Assembly: GCA_022827685.1 (NCBI GenBank) | Contig: JAJEIH010000049.1 | Location: 81,206 to 145,205 of the forward strand | From: Alphaproteobacteria bacterium | Lineage (GTDB): Bacteria > Pseudomonadota > Alphaproteobacteria > Bin95 | Direction of reading: 5' to 3' | DNA length: 64,000 nt | Shown: positions 16,885 to 25,232 of the stretch, one piece after another | How positions within the stretch are numbered: position 1 is the stretch's first letter | Layout: the number at the start of each line of letters is the position of its first letter | Position numbers and translations under genes: made by a program | Notes under the pieces: model-generated | Database searches by the model: none | What the model was told of the DNA's origin: nothing | Seen by the model: only the letters and a program-made list of their open reading frames with translations

Positions 16885-17492
16885 TGGCGCCGCGGCCGAC
16901 ATCGCGCGCCGGCATCGAGGAGCAGAACCGGCTTCTGCTGGACCGCTACCGCCAGTTCCGCATTGCCGCCGACGCCGTGGCGGCTGTCTTGCGGTCCCAT
17001 CCTCATGTACTGGCGGTTTCGCTAATCGGCTCGGTCGCGCGCGACCCGTGGAAGGAGGTGCCGCGCTTTACCCCTTACAGGCGCGCGCGGATCGAACTCT
17101 GGCACGAATGCAAGGATCTCGACCTGGCGCTCTGGCTCTCCGACTTGTCAGACCTGAACGGCCTGCGCCGGAAAAGCGCGGCGGCGCTCAGGGAGCTGAT
17201 GGACCGCCGGCGAATCGGCGTCGGGGCCCACCAGGTGGATGTTTTCATCCTGGAACCCGGAACCGACCGTTATCTAGGGCGGCTTTGCAGTTTCAACACC
17301 TGCCCGAAAGGCAAGCGCGAGTGCCTCGTTCCCGGTTGCGGCGAGACGCCGTTTCTGCGTCAGCACGAGGAGTTCGAGTGGTGGGCGGATACGCTTGCGC
17401 CCGCCAAGGCGGTTCGCCTCTTCGACCGGGCGTCGGGGGCGGTCGCAGAGGCCGGCGGCCTGCCCTTGCCGGAGACAGCCGAAAGCAGCTAA
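16884..17492 (+). CDS. Nucleotidyltransferase-like protein with a Cys cluster
   Basis: 202 residues. VSLIGSVAR (near residue 47) followed by ECKDLDLALWLSD (near 80) matches the GS...DxD core of Pol-beta-type nucleotidyltransferases, and HQVDVFILE could be the third acidic strand. After that, CSFNTCPKGKRECLVPGC spaces four cysteines as C-x4-C-x7-C-x4-C, which looks like a metal site. The cellular role is unknown. The ATG overlaps the dnaQ stop, with a GTG one codon earlier; the gene is therefore co-transcribed with dnaQ. It does not belong to the usual conserved block. Confidence 0.7.
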   Translation: MAPRPTSRAGIEEQNRLLLDRYRQFRIAADAVAAVLRSHPHVLAVSLIGSVARDPWKEVPRFTPYRRARIELWHECKDLDLALWLSDLSDLNGLRRKSAAALRELMDRRRIGVGAHQVDVFILEPGTDRYLGRLCSFNTCPKGKRECLVPGCGETPFLRQHEEFEWWADTLAPAKAVRLFDRASGAVAEAGGLPLPETAESS

Positions 17493-17536
17493 TTTCATTC
17501 CCATGGTTCGCTGGCTCCGACGACGACGCAGCTGAA

Positions 17537-17560
17537 CCGGCCGGACACGGCTCCGGCCGG
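17537..17560. terminator. Strong hairpin after the dnaQ operon
   Basis: CCGGCCGG, an 8-nt loop, then CCGGCCGG gives a perfect 8-bp all-GC stem 45 bp after the nucleotidyltransferase-like gene and before the GNAT gene. No T-run follows, so it may be a weak or Rho-assisted end rather than a classical terminator. Confidence 0.35.
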
Positions 17561-17598
17561 CACTGCCGCCGCTTTGTCCGTCCGGGAGCCGTCCGACC

Positions 17599-18129
17599 AT
17601 GTGCCCTTTACAGATTTCTCCACTTGAATTCGCCGACCGGCCCGCAGTGGAAGCGCTGCTCGACCTTGTGTTCGGGCGGGACCGCCGAGACAGGTCCTCC
17701 TACCACCTCCGCGCCGGCAACCCGCCCCGCCCGGAGCTTTCCTTCGCCGCGCGGATGGACGGACGCCTGGTCGGCAGCGTGCAGCAGACGCCGGTTGCGG
17801 TCGGGGACAAGGGCTCCCGCGCCCTGCTGCTCGGCCCGCTGGCGGTTGAGCCGGCGCTTCGCGGGCAGGGGATCGGCCGGGCGCTGCTCCGCCATTCCCT
17901 CGATGCGGCGCGCGCCGCCGGCTGGCTGCATGTCTTCCTCGTCGGCGAGCGGGACTATTACGCGCCGCTCGGCTTCGGCCCGGCAGCGGCGGCAGGCGTC
18001 CGGGTCGCGGGCGAACCGGCGGACCGGGTCCACCACATGGCGCTTGCCCCGGACATTCCCCCGCCGTGTGGAGAGCTCGGCCCGTGGCTGCAGCCGCGCA
18101 GCGGCGGGGACACAGGGGCGGCGCGATAG
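17599..18129 (+). CDS. GNAT-family N-acetyltransferase
   Basis: 176 residues. LLLGPLAVEPALRGQGIGRALLRHSLDAARAAG (residues about 80-112) contains the acetyl-CoA-binding Q/RxxGxG/A motif, and VFLVGERDYYAPLGFGPA is the conserved GNAT beta-bulge and C-terminal region resembling YhbS-type acetyltransferases. The acceptor is unknown. It is 19 bp before the VWA gene on the same strand. Confidence 0.85.
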   Translation: MCPLQISPLEFADRPAVEALLDLVFGRDRRDRSSYHLRAGNPPRPELSFAARMDGRLVGSVQQTPVAVGDKGSRALLLGPLAVEPALRGQGIGRALLRHSLDAARAAGWLHVFLVGERDYYAPLGFGPAAAAGVRVAGEPADRVHHMALAPDIPPPCGELGPWLQPRSGGDTGAAR

Positions 18130-18148
18130 TGTATGTTTCCGCGCAGCC

Positions 18149-18862
18149 ATGGCCGGAACGCCGACACGCTTCTCGCCTGAGGGCGATATCGACGCCTTCC
18201 TCAAAAAGGCCGCCCGGACGCCGCGCCCGGGCGGCGGCGGACGGCTGATCTTCGCGCTCGACGCCACCGCCAGCCGCGAGCCGACCTGGGACCGCGCGAG
18301 CCACCTCCAGGCCGAGATGTTCCAGACCGCAGCGGCGCTGGGCGGGCTCGAAGTGCAGCTCGTCTTCTATCGCGGCTTTCGCGAATGCAAGGCGAGCGGC
18401 TGGGTGCGCAATGCCAACGACCTGCTGAAACGCATGCTGCAGATCCGCTGCTATGGCGGCCTGACGCAGATCGGCCGCGTGCTGGCCCATGCCGCCAAGG
18501 AGACGGACAAGCGCAAGGTGGACGCGCTGGTCTTTGTCGGCGATGCCTTCGAGGAGGATATCGACCGCGTCTCGCATGAGGCCGGGCGGCTCGGCATGCT
18601 CGGCACGCCGGCCTTCCTGTTTCAGGAGGGCGGCGACCCGCTGGCGACGCGCGGCTTCAACGAGATCGCCCGGCTGACCGGCGGCGCCTGCTGTCGGTTC
18701 GACACGGGCAGCGCCGAGCAACTGCGCGCCCTGCTGCGGGCCGTGGCGGCGTTCGCGGCCGGCGGCCGCGCCGCGCTGACGTCGCTTCCCGGCAGCGCGG
18801 CGAAGCAATTGGCCGGGCAGATGAAGGCCCTGCCGGGCGGCGGGAGGAGCCGGCGGCGGTGA
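18149..18862 (+). CDS. VWA-domain protein (vWF type A-like)
   Basis: 237 residues. LIFALDATASREPTWDRASHLQ (near residue 33) carries the MIDAS-like D-x-T/S-x-S, and the rest alternates strands and helices as in VWA domains: LEVQLVFYRGF, YGGLTQIGRVLAHA and VDALVFVGDAFEED. The extreme C-terminus is basic and Gly-rich. No signal peptide is seen, so it is probably cytoplasmic. Its stop overlaps the start of the next gene, a membrane J-protein, by GTGA, so the two are probably made together. The molecular function is unknown. Confidence 0.8.
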   Translation: MAGTPTRFSPEGDIDAFLKKAARTPRPGGGGRLIFALDATASREPTWDRASHLQAEMFQTAAALGGLEVQLVFYRGFRECKASGWVRNANDLLKRMLQIRCYGGLTQIGRVLAHAAKETDKRKVDALVFVGDAFEEDIDRVSHEAGRLGMLGTPAFLFQEGGDPLATRGFNEIARLTGGACCRFDTGSAEQLRALLRAVAAFAAGGRAALTSLPGSAAKQLAGQMKALPGGGRSRRR

Positions 18863-19557
18863 TCGGCGTCGTCGTCCTGGTCCTGGCGCTGCTGGTCTGC
18901 CTGCCGCTGCTTGCGCGCTGGGCCGCCAATGCCGACCCCAGGGTGCTCCTGCGCGTGCTCAGGCTGGCGGCCGTGCTGGTCATGGGCGCCGCCGTGCTCC
19001 TGCTGCTGGTGTTCGGGCGCGGCCTCGTGCTGGGCCTGCTGGCGCCGCTGCTGTTCGGCCTGTTCATGCAGTGGCGGCGCGCGCGCAACATGGCGAAGAC
19101 CGCGAGAGGCCCCACGCCCGGCAAGGGATCGGAGGTCCAGACCCGTTTCCTTTCCATGCGCCTCGACCATGATTCCGGGGCCATGCACGGGCGGGTGATC
19201 GACGGCCCGCATACCGGCGCGAGCCTCTCCGACCTCGCCGAGGACCGGCTGTTCGATCTCCTGCGCTTCTACACCGGCAACGACCCGCGCTCGGCCCAGC
19301 TTCTGGAAAGCTGGCTGGACCGCGAGGGACCGGAGAACTGGCGCGACAGGGCCGCCTATGAGGCGCCGGCCGCGGGCGGTGCGGGCATGAGCCGCAGCGA
19401 GGCCTACAAGGTTCTGGGTCTGGCGCCGGGGGCGGCCGCGGCCGAAATCCGCGCCGCGCACCGCCGGCTGATGCGGGAATACCACCCGGACCGGGGCGGC
19501 TCGACATTCTTCGCCGCGCAAATAAACCAGGCGAAGGATATATTGCTTGGGTCCTGA
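18859..19557 (+). CDS. Membrane-anchored DnaJ-domain protein, Tim14/Pam18-like
   Basis: 232 residues. Two membrane segments lie within residues 1-70, then a soluble middle (about 75-170) with FLSMRLDHDSGAMHGRVIDG, then a C-terminal J domain (about 175-232). Its helix II/III turn reads HRRLMREYHPDRGGS...INQAKDILL. The HPD tripeptide followed by Arg-Gly-Gly and the INQAKD helix closely resembles mitochondrial Tim14/Pam18. It should recruit an Hsp70 to the inner membrane face. The GTG start overlaps the stop of the VWA gene. Confidence 0.82.
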   Translation: MIGVVVLVLALLVCLPLLARWAANADPRVLLRVLRLAAVLVMGAAVLLLLVFGRGLVLGLLAPLLFGLFMQWRRARNMAKTARGPTPGKGSEVQTRFLSMRLDHDSGAMHGRVIDGPHTGASLSDLAEDRLFDLLRFYTGNDPRSAQLLESWLDREGPENWRDRAAYEAPAAGGAGMSRSEAYKVLGLAPGAAAAEIRAAHRRLMREYHPDRGGSTFFAAQINQAKDILLGS

Positions 19558-19600
19558 AGCGCAGGACTCGCGCATGCGGGGAAAGAAGGGACGTTCATCC

Positions 19601-20470
19601 ATGACGCGACCGGTGAAGACGGCGGTCATCCCTGCCGGCGGGCTCGGCACGCGCTTCCTGCCTGCCACCAAGGCCGTGCCGAAGGAAATGCTGCCGGTCG
19701 TGGACAAGCCGCTGATCCAGTATGCGGTCGAGGAAGCATGGGCCGCAGGCGTCGAGACCGTCGTGTTCGTGACTTCGCGCGGCAAGGCGGCGATGGAGGA
19801 CCATTTCGACCTCGCGGCGGAGCTCGACGAGGCGCTGGCGGCGGGCGGCAAAGAGGAATTGCGGGCCGCAGCATCGGAGATGGTGCCGGCGGCGGGCGCG
19901 GTCGTGCATGTCCGGCAGCAGGCGCCGCTCGGCCTCGGCCATGCGGTCTGGTGCGCGCGCCATGTCGTGGGCGCCGCACCTTTCGCCGTGCTCCTGCCGG
20001 ACGACCTCGTGCTCTCGGAGCGGCCCTGCCTCGGCCAGCTTCTCGACATCCACCGCGAGCATGGCGGCAATGTCGTCGCGGTCATGGACGTGCCGCGGGA
20101 GGAAACCGGCCGCTACGGCGTGCTGGACGTTGTGGAAGATGACGGACGGCTCGCCTCGGTCCGGGGCCTTGTGGAGAAGCCGCCCCCGGCGGACGCCCCT
20201 TCGACGCTCGCCATTGTCGGGCGCTATGTGCTCGATCCCTCGGTGCTGACGGCGCTCGACGCGCACGAGACGGGCGCGGGCGGCGAAATCCAGTTGACCG
20301 ACGCCATGGCGCGAACGGTCGGCGATGTGCCCTTCCACGGCCTGCGCTTCGAGGGCCGGCGGTTCGACTGCGGCGACAAGATGGGCTTCCTCGAAGCCAA
20401 TATCGCCTGCGCGCTCGCAAGGCCCGAGCTCGCGCCGGCGGCAAGGGAAATCCTGGCCCGCTTCGCCTGA
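19601..20470 (+). CDS. galU: UTP-glucose-1-phosphate uridylyltransferase
   Basis: 289 residues. AVIPAGGLGTRFLPATKAVPKEM is the sugar-nucleotidyltransferase signature with the uridyl-binding loop; VDKPLIQYAVEEA, LPDDLVL and the substrate-site GGEIQLTDA follow in GalU order. It makes UDP-glucose, the substrate of the next gene. The spacer before its ATG contains GGGGAAAGAAGGG, with the purine run ending about ten bases from the start. Confidence 0.94.
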   Translation: MTRPVKTAVIPAGGLGTRFLPATKAVPKEMLPVVDKPLIQYAVEEAWAAGVETVVFVTSRGKAAMEDHFDLAAELDEALAAGGKEELRAAASEMVPAAGAVVHVRQQAPLGLGHAVWCARHVVGAAPFAVLLPDDLVLSERPCLGQLLDIHREHGGNVVAVMDVPREETGRYGVLDVVEDDGRLASVRGLVEKPPPADAPSTLAIVGRYVLDPSVLTALDAHETGAGGEIQLTDAMARTVGDVPFHGLRFEGRRFDCGDKMGFLEANIACALARPELAPAAREILARFA

Positions 20471-20509
20471 AGCAGGGGCCGGCGCGGGACAGGCGGCGGG
20501 GGACCGGAT

Positions 20510-21823
20510 ATGCGCATTGCGATGGTGGGCGCGGGCTATGTCGGCCTGGTGACGGGCGCCTGTTTGACCGAGTTCGGCACGGATGCGGTCTGCGTGGACA
20601 GGGACGCGGAGCGGATCGAAAGGCTTCGGCAGGGCGAGATGCCGATCTACGAGCCGGGCCTCGCCGGCCTTGTGGCGCGCAATGTCGAGGCCGGGCGGCT
20701 GACCTTCTCCACCGACCTCGCGGCTGCTGTTGCCGGGGCGGATATCGTGTTCATCGCCGTCGGCACGCCGAGCCGGCGCGGCGACGGCCATGCGGACCTC
20801 AGCTTCGTCTTCGACGCGGCGCGCGAGGTCGTGGCGGCGGTCCGGGGCTATACCGTGCTGGTGACGAAATCGACGGTGCCGGTGGGAACGGGCGCCCGCG
20901 TCGCCGGGATCGCCGCCGAACTGCGCCCGGACGCCGAGATCGATGTCGTCTCCAACCCGGAATTCCTGCGCGAGGGCGCGGCGATCGAGGACTTCATGCA
21001 CCCCGACCGGGTGGTGATCGGGGCCGAGACCGACCGCGCCCGCGCTGCGATGCAGGAGCTTTACCGGCCGCTCTTCCTGCGCGAGACGCCGATCCTGTTC
21101 ACCGACCGCGAGACGGCGGAGCTCACCAAATACGCCGCCAACGCCTTCCTCGCGGTCAAGATCACTTTCATCAACGAGATCGCGGACCTCTGCGAGCGCG
21201 TGGGCGCGGATGTGCAGGACGTGGCGCGCGGCATGGGGCTCGACCGGCGGATCGGCGACAAGTTCCTGCATCCCGGGCCCGGCTATGGCGGCTCCTGCTT
21301 CCCGAAGGACACGCTGGCGCTGACCCGGACGGCCAGCGATGCCGGATCTCCGGTGCGCCTGGTGGAAACGGCCGCCGCCGTCAACGACGCCCGCAAGAGC
21401 GCCATGGCCGGGCGCGTGCTGGAGGCGCTCGGCGGCGATGTGGCAGGCAAGACTGTCGCGGTGCTGGGCCTCGCCTTCAAGCCCAACACGGACGACATGC
21501 GCGAGGCGCCGAGCCTCGAGCTGGTGCCGGCGCTGCAGGCGGCCGGGGCGAAGGTGCGCGCCTATGACCCGCAGGCGATGGAGACCGCACGCCCGCTGCT
21601 GCCGGATGTCGCCTGGTGCAGCGATGTCTATGACGCCGCCGAAGGCGCTGACTGCGCCGTGCTGGTGACCGAATGGAACGAGTTCCGCGCGGTGGACATG
21701 GGGCGCCTTCGCAGAGCCATGGCCGCGCCCGTGCTTCTGGACCTGCGCAATGTGTACAAGCCCGCCGAAATGGCGGCGGCCGGCTTTTCCTATCGCGGCG
21801 TCGGCAAGGGGCGGGCGCCGTGA
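20510..21823 (+). CDS. ugd: UDP-glucose 6-dehydrogenase
   Basis: 437 residues. The N-terminal Rossmann motif MVGAGYVGLVTGACLTEFG, the central TKYAANAFLAVKITFINE (catalytic Lys/Asn helix) and the active-site GPGYGGSCFPKDT with the nucleophilic cysteine are intact. The C-terminal UDP-binding domain holds LGLAFKPNTDDMREAPS. It oxidises UDP-glucose twice to UDP-glucuronate, feeding exopolysaccharide or lipid modification. Its stop overlaps the next gene's GTG. Confidence 0.95.
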   Translation: MRIAMVGAGYVGLVTGACLTEFGTDAVCVDRDAERIERLRQGEMPIYEPGLAGLVARNVEAGRLTFSTDLAAAVAGADIVFIAVGTPSRRGDGHADLSFVFDAAREVVAAVRGYTVLVTKSTVPVGTGARVAGIAAELRPDAEIDVVSNPEFLREGAAIEDFMHPDRVVIGAETDRARAAMQELYRPLFLRETPILFTDRETAELTKYAANAFLAVKITFINEIADLCERVGADVQDVARGMGLDRRIGDKFLHPGPGYGGSCFPKDTLALTRTASDAGSPVRLVETAAAVNDARKSAMAGRVLEALGGDVAGKTVAVLGLAFKPNTDDMREAPSLELVPALQAAGAKVRAYDPQAMETARPLLPDVAWCSDVYDAAEGADCAVLVTEWNEFRAVDMGRLRRAMAAPVLLDLRNVYKPAEMAAAGFSYRGVGKGRAP

Positions 21824-23208
21824 CCGGGCATGTTTTCCACCCGAGTTTCCTCCGGGAATACGACGCGCGCGGCATTGTTGGCGAGACCCTGTCGGAGGCG
21901 GATGCGCTGGCGCTCGGCCGCGCTTTCGGCACCGTGCTGGCGCGGGCCGGACGGGGGCGCGCAGCGGTGGGCCATGACGGCCGGCTGAGCTCTCCCGCCC
22001 TCGAGGCGGCTCTGGTCGAAGGGCTTTCCGCCGCCGGCATCGACGTGACCCGCATCGGGCTCGGACCGACGCCGATGCTCTATTTCGCCATGTACCATCT
22101 GGGCCTCGACGCGGGCGTCATGGTCACCGGCTCGCACAACCCGCCCGACTACAACGGTTTCAAGATGGTAGTGGCGGGCGAGGCGTTCTTCGGCGAGCGC
22201 ATCCGGGCGCTCGGGCCGCTCGCCGCCGCAGGCGGGTTCGCCGAGGGGCGGGGCGCGGTTTCCGGGGTTGCTGTCGAGGATGCCTATGTCGCGCGCCTCG
22301 CCGAGGAGGCGGGCGACGGGCCGGGACTCCGCGTCGGCTGGGACGCCGGCAACGGGTCTGCCGGGCAGGTCATGGCGCGCCTCGCCGCCCGGCTGCCGGG
22401 CGAACATTTCTTGCTGAACGAAGAGATCGACGGGACCTTTCCCGCGCACCATCCGGACCCGACCGTGCCGGAAAACCTGGTCCAGCTCGTCGATCTGGTG
22501 CGCCGCGAGGGCCTCGACCTCGGCTTTGCGCTCGACGGCGACGGCGACCGCTTGGGCGCGGTGGACGGCGAAGGGGAAGTGCTCTGGGCGGACCAGCTGC
22601 TCATCCTGCTCGCGCGCGACCTGCTCGCCGAGCGGCCGGGCGCAGGCGTGATCGCCGATGTGAAGGCGAGTCAGGCGCTGTTCGACGCCGTGGCCGAGGC
22701 CGGCGGGCGGCCCGAGATGTGGAAGACGGGCCACACCCTCATCAAGAGCCGCATGGCCGAGACCGGGACGCCGCTCGCAGGCGAGATGAGCGGCCATATT
22801 TTCTTCGCCGACCGCTGGTACGGCTTCGACGACGGGCTCTACGCCGCGCTCCGGCTCCTGAAGGCCCTGGAGCGGTCCGGCCTCACGCTCGCGGAGTTCC
22901 GCCGCTCGCTGCCCGTGTGGATCAACACGCCGGAGTTGCGCTTTCCCTGTCCGGAGACGCGCAAATTCGCGGTTCCGGGCGAAGTTGCCCGGCGGCTGGC
23001 CGCGGCCGGCGCCGATGTGAACGCGACGGACGGCGTGCGCGTCGCCACCGAAGACGGCTGGTGGCTGCTGCGCGCCTCCAACACGCAGGATGCGCTCGTC
23101 GCGCGCTGCGAGGCGCATGCGGGGGCGGGAGAGGCCGGGCTCGACCGGCTCAAGGCCGCGCTCACAGCCGAACTGCGCGCCTCGGGCGTCGAACCGCCGG
23201 AGATCTGA
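21820..23208 (+). CDS. Phosphomannomutase/phosphoglucomutase
   Basis: 462 residues from a GTG overlapping the ugd stop. REYDARGIVGETL opens domain 1. VMVTGSHNPPDYNGFK holds the phosphoserine, DGDGDRLGAVD the Mg-binding loop (near residue 240) and GEMSGHIFF the sugar-binding loop. RASNTQDALVARCEA is the phosphate-binding C-terminal domain. This AlgC/ManB-type enzyme interconverts hexose 1- and 6-phosphates. With galU and ugd it forms a sugar-nucleotide supply operon. Confidence 0.93.
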   Translation: MTGHVFHPSFLREYDARGIVGETLSEADALALGRAFGTVLARAGRGRAAVGHDGRLSSPALEAALVEGLSAAGIDVTRIGLGPTPMLYFAMYHLGLDAGVMVTGSHNPPDYNGFKMVVAGEAFFGERIRALGPLAAAGGFAEGRGAVSGVAVEDAYVARLAEEAGDGPGLRVGWDAGNGSAGQVMARLAARLPGEHFLLNEEIDGTFPAHHPDPTVPENLVQLVDLVRREGLDLGFALDGDGDRLGAVDGEGEVLWADQLLILLARDLLAERPGAGVIADVKASQALFDAVAEAGGRPEMWKTGHTLIKSRMAETGTPLAGEMSGHIFFADRWYGFDDGLYAALRLLKALERSGLTLAEFRRSLPVWINTPELRFPCPETRKFAVPGEVARRLAAAGADVNATDGVRVATEDGWWLLRASNTQDALVARCEAHAGAGEAGLDRLKAALTAELRASGVEPPEI

Positions 23209-23216
23209 GACAGCCC

Positions 23217-23564
23217 ATGCCCGAAGCCCGTCCCAACCCGCTCAAGCTCAACCGCCTGCAGTGCAAGACGCTCGCGCTGCTGCAGGCGCTCGCCGAACTG
23301 CCGCGCTACGCGACGCCGGGGCCCGAGGAGGGCGAGACCGTGATCGCTTCCATGCCGCCCGCCCACGGCAACCACTTCCACCTCGGGCCCTATATCGTGT
23401 TCGCGAGCGACGCGACCGGGCTCGCCAACCGCTCCGTATTCGTTGCGCTGACCCGGCGGGGACTGGTGCGCGACGCCGGCGGGCGCACCGTGCTGACGGT
23501 TGCCGGCAGGGACTACGAAACCGGCATCGCCGGCTCTATCCTGCACCGCAGCGACCACGATTGA
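23217..23564 (+). CDS. Conserved hypothetical protein
   Basis: 115 residues, no named family recognised. It begins NPLKLNRLQCKTLALLQALAE, a leucine-rich helix. The rest looks like strands: PPAHGNHFHLGPYIVFASDA has a His-rich turn, followed by ALTRRGLVRDAGG and VAGRDYETGIAGSIL. It is soluble. It lies 8 bp after the phosphohexomutase gene on the same strand and 41 bp before an NAD-dependent dehydrogenase, so it is probably co-transcribed. Confidence 0.72.
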   Translation: MPEARPNPLKLNRLQCKTLALLQALAELPRYATPGPEEGETVIASMPPAHGNHFHLGPYIVFASDATGLANRSVFVALTRRGLVRDAGGRTVLTVAGRDYETGIAGSILHRSDHD

Positions 23565-23605
23565 GACAGGGCGGCCGGCACCGGCCGCCCGACGGGAGGG
23601 GGAAA

Positions 23606-24526
23606 GTGCATATCGGATTCATCGGCCTCGGCACCATGGGCGGGCCCATGGCGCTCAATATCCGCAGGGCGGGTTTCGAGATGACCGTCCACGACCTGAA
23701 CCGCCAGGCGGCGAGTGCGCTGGAGGCGGCCGGCGCGACATGGGCGGCGAGCGCGCGCGCCGTGGCCGAGGCCTCGGACGTTGTGCTGACCTCGCTGCCG
23801 GGCCCGCCCGAGGTGGAGGCGGTTGCGCCGGAGCTTCTGGCGGGCTTCGCGCGCGGCAAGGTCTGGTTCGACCTCACCACCAACTCCCCGGTGCTGATCC
23901 GCCGCCTGCATCCGGCCTTCGCGGAAATCGGCGCGGAGCTGTTCGATGCGCCGGTGAGCGGCGGCCCGCGCGGGGCGCAGTCGGGCAAGCTCGCCGTGCT
24001 GGTCGGCGGCGACAAGGCGGTGTTCGAGGCGAACCGCGCCCCGCTCGACGCCATGGGCGACCAGGTGCGCCATGTCGGGCCGCTCGGCGCGGGCGCGGTC
24101 ACCAAGCTCGTCCACAACGCCTCCGCCTATGCGATGCAGGCTGCGGTCGTCGAGATGTTCACCGCCGGCGTCAAGGCCGGGGTGGAGCCGCTCGCGCTCT
24201 GGGAGGCGATCCGCCAGGGCGTGCGCGGGCGCCAGCGCGGCTTCGACAGCCTCGCGGACCATTTCCTGCCCAACGACTACGACCCGCCGGACTTCGCGCT
24301 GCGCCTCGCGCACAAGGACGTCTCGCTCGCCGCCGAGCTCGGCCGCGACATGGGCGTGCCGATGCGGCTCATCGACATGACCCGCGCCGAGATGAGCGAG
24401 GCGCTGGGCCGCGGCTGGGGCGACCGCGACTCCCGCGCCTTCCTCCTCCTCCAGCAGGAGCGCGCCGGCGTGGAGATCGAGGTGGACAAGGCCGCCATCG
24501 ACGCCGTGCTGAAGGCGGACCAGTAG
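23606..24526 (+). CDS. NAD(P)-dependent beta-hydroxyacid dehydrogenase (3-hydroxyisobutyrate dehydrogenase family)
   Basis: 306 residues from a GTG preceded by [34 protein letters not shown] is the cofactor and signature loop, FDAPVSGGPRGAQSGKLAVLVGG the substrate-binding loop, and GAGAVTKLVHNASAY contains the catalytic lysine. Family members reduce semialdehydes or glyoxylate-type substrates. Which one applies here cannot be told from the sequence. Confidence 0.9.
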   Translation: MHIGFIGLGTMGGPMALNIRRAGFEMTVHDLNRQAASALEAAGATWAASARAVAEASDVVLTSLPGPPEVEAVAPELLAGFARGKVWFDLTTNSPVLIRRLHPAFAEIGAELFDAPVSGGPRGAQSGKLAVLVGGDKAVFEANRAPLDAMGDQVRHVGPLGAGAVTKLVHNASAYAMQAAVVEMFTAGVKAGVEPLALWEAIRQGVRGRQRGFDSLADHFLPNDYDPPDFALRLAHKDVSLAAELGRDMGVPMRLIDMTRAEMSEALGRGWGDRDSRAFLLLQQERAGVEIEVDKAAIDAVLKADQ

Positions 24527-24542
24527 GGGCGGAGACGCAACG

Positions 24543-25226
24543 GTGACAGCCCCCGCGATTCCGCCCGCGCTGTTCGATTTCCTGCGCGAACTGAAAGAGA
24601 ACAACGACCGGGCGTGGTTCGAGGCGAACCGGGCGCGCTATATCGGCGACGTGCGCGACCCGATGCTGGACTTCATCGCCGCCTTCGGCGAGCCGCTGGC
24701 GGCGATCAGCCCGCATTTCCGCGCCGACCCGAGGGCGAATGGCGGCTCGCTGTTCCGCATCTACCGCGACACGCGCTTCTCGCGCGACAAGACGCCCTAC
24801 AAGACCAATGTCGGCGCGCATTTCCGCCATGCGGCCGGCAGGGACGCGCATGCGCCCGGCTTCTACCTGCATCTGGAGCCGGGCCGCTGCTTCGCGGGCT
24901 GCGGCATCTGGCGCCCCGGCGGCGAGGCGGTGGGGCATATCAGGGACGCCATAGTCGCCCGGCCCCGGGTGTGGAAGCGGATCACCGGCGCTTCGTTCTG
25001 CGAGACCTTCGCGCTGATGGGAGAGTCGCTCAAGCGCCCGCCGCGCGGCTACGACGCCGACCACCCGCTGATCGGGGACCTGAAGCGCAAGGACTTCATC
25101 GCGCGGGCCGAGGTTTCGGAGGCCGACGCCGTAGCGCCCAACTTCCTCGACCGCTTCGCCGGCATCGCGCGCTCCGGCGGCCCCTTCGTCCGCTTCCTCT
25201 CCGAGGCCCTCCGCGTCCCGTTCTGA
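24543..25226 (+). CDS. DUF2461 domain protein (TIGR02453 family)
   Basis: 227 residues from a GTG. FDFLRELKENNDRAWFEANRARY at the start, FRIYRDTRFSRDKTPYKTNVGAHFRH in the first third and GGIW-type sequence GCGIWRPGGEAVGHIRDAI in the middle are diagnostic of DUF2461, a widespread family of unknown function in bacteria and fungi. It lies 16 bp after the dehydrogenase gene. It meets the amidase gene tail to tail. Confidence 0.88.
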   Translation: MTAPAIPPALFDFLRELKENNDRAWFEANRARYIGDVRDPMLDFIAAFGEPLAAISPHFRADPRANGGSLFRIYRDTRFSRDKTPYKTNVGAHFRHAAGRDAHAPGFYLHLEPGRCFAGCGIWRPGGEAVGHIRDAIVARPRVWKRITGASFCETFALMGESLKRPPRGYDADHPLIGDLKRKDFIARAEVSEADAVAPNFLDRFAGIARSGGPFVRFLSEALRVPF

Positions 25227-25232
25227 GAAGCG

